NCBI GenBank assembly: GCA_024762485.1
Contig: JANTHH010000003.1
Location: 1-33,918, forward strand
Direction: 5' to 3'
DNA: 33,918 nucleotides
From: Chromatiales bacterium
GTDB lineage: Bacteria > Pseudomonadota > Gammaproteobacteria > Chromatiales > Chromatiaceae
A program made the position numbers and the translations under genes. Positions 33,042-33,918 of the stretch are shown here, piece after piece; positions within the stretch are counted from its first letter, which is position 1; the number at the start of each line of letters is the position of its first letter. The notes beneath the pieces were generated by a model. That model was not told the DNA's origin, did not search any database, and was given only the letters and a program-made list of their open reading frames with translations.

Positions 33042-33918
33042 ATGGCTGGCGATTCCCAGGACGAGATGACCGTGAAGACCCCCTCCTCTTTTTACTGGCA
33101 CGACTACGAGACCTGGGGCGCGGACCCGCGCCGCGACCGGGCGGCGCAGTTCGCCGGCATCCGCACCGACCTCGATTTCAACCCCATCGGCCAGCCACTG
33201 GTCATTTATGCCCGGTCGGCAGATGATTTTCTGCCCCAGCCCGGCGCCTGCATGGTCACCGGTCTCACCCCGCAGCAGTGTCTGCGCGAGGGCTTGCCCG
33301 AGGCCGAGTTCTTCCGTTTCATCCATCACGAACTGGCACGACCGGGGACCTGCTCGCTCGGCTACAACAGTATCCGTTTCGATGACGAGGTGACCCGCTA
33401 CGGTCTCTACCGCAACTTCTTCGACCCTTACGCGCGCGAGTGGCAGCACGGCAATTCCCGCTGGGACATGATCGACGTGGCGCGACTGACACGGGCGCTG
33501 CGTCCCGAGGGCATCGAGTGGCCCGAACGTGAGGAGGGTGTCACCAGCTTCCGGCTCGAGGATCTGACCGCCGCCAATGACATCGAGCACGAAGGGGCAC
33601 ACGATGCACTGTCGGATGTGCGGGCCACCATCGCCCTTGCACGGCTGATCCGCGAGAGGCAGCCGCGCCTTTATGACTTCGTCTTCAGCCACCGCGACAA
33701 GCAGGCAGTCGCCAGCCTGCTGGATGTCCGGGCGAAGCGACCGGTCCTGCATGTCTCCGGTAAATATCCTGCACGTCTCGGTCACATCGCCGCGGTGGTG
33801 CCGCTGGCCAAGCACCCGCGCAACCGCAACGAGGTGATCGTCTATGATCTGCGCGCAGATCCCACGGCGCTGCTGAGCCTGAGCGCAGACGAGATCCGCT
33901 CAAGGCTCTATACCCGCA
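33042..33918 (+). CDS. sbcB: Exodeoxyribonuclease I, N-terminal part (runs off the window)
   Basis: ExoI digests single-stranded DNA 3' to 5' in mismatch and recombination repair. The 292 codons seen match the E. coli protein closely in layout. There is a DEDD-type exonuclease motif (WHDYETWGADPRRDRAAQF) near the start, then GYNSIRFDDEVTRYGLYRNF, SRWDMIDVARLTRALRPEG, EHEGAHDALSDVRATIALA and LHVSGKYPAR. The SH3-like and C-terminal domains lie beyond the window. Two in-frame ATGs are possible, 33042 and 33066; the second (MTVKTPSSFYW) is nearer to the usual family start. It diverges from the aldolase gene across about 147 bases that hold no other gene. Confidence 0.95.
   Translation, partial: MAGDSQDEMTVKTPSSFYWHDYETWGADPRRDRAAQFAGIRTDLDFNPIGQPLVIYARSADDFLPQPGACMVTGLTPQQCLREGLPEAEFFRFIHHELARPGTCSLGYNSIRFDDEVTRYGLYRNFFDPYAREWQHGNSRWDMIDVARLTRALRPEGIEWPEREEGVTSFRLEDLTAANDIEHEGAHDALSDVRATIALARLIRERQPRLYDFVFSHRDKQAVASLLDVRAKRPVLHVSGKYPARLGHIAAVVPLAKHPRNRNEVIVYDLRADPTALLSLSADEIRSRLYTR

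Overview
The window is chromosomal DNA of a polarly flagellated gammaproteobacterium. The evidence is conserved gene order: smc-zipA-ligA, ypjD/ffh...rpsP-rimM-trmD-rplS, and a fliC-flaG-fliD-fliS-fliT block. High GC over most of the window, a TusA-type sulfur carrier and an apparent sigma-54 flagellin promoter would fit a Chromatiales or Thiohalomonadales-like lineage, but I cannot name the genus. I found no rRNA, tRNA, CRISPR array, insertion sequence or prophage.

Layout. Bases 1-1799 hold the tail of an unknown TPR-like gene, then queF and an FGGY sugar kinase (minus strand). Bases 2008-8353 hold smc, zipA and ligA (plus): chromosome organisation, division and DNA ligation. Bases 8395-10636 hold a minus-strand peptidoglycan pair, an LdtD-like L,D-transpeptidase and a MepK-like endopeptidase. 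A tusA-like gene follows at 10933-11190, with its own terminator.

Bases 11282-23311 are the most interesting part. A minus-strand unit runs fliC(A)-maf-legB-legC-legG-legF-legI-legH-ptmE. From maf to ptmE, junctions overlap by 4 to 35 bases or are one base apart. Together these genes can make CMP-legionaminic acid through GDP-linked intermediates and put it on flagellin. A near-perfect sigma-54 promoter precedes fliC(A). A second, divergent flagellin, fliC(B), is about 87% identical (hand count) and leads the plus-strand set flaG-fliD-fliS-fliT. Between the flagellins lies fliW, the flagellin-binding antagonist of CsrA. Both flagellin leaders contain GGA motifs in small hairpins that resemble CsrA sites. 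The module can be read as coupling flagellin synthesis, glycosylation and filament assembly, with transcriptional (sigma-54 versus sigma-28) and post-transcriptional (FliW-CsrA) control. This is inference from sequence.

Bases 26045-31690 hold a ypjD-like cytochrome c assembly gene and, divergently, ffh, a glycosyltransferase inserted before rpsP, then rpsP-rimM-trmD-rplS and a strong terminator. Bases 31713-32894 (minus) encode a class II aldolase fused to a C-terminal Dabb-like domain. From about 33042 to the window end is the 5' part of exonuclease I (sbcB).
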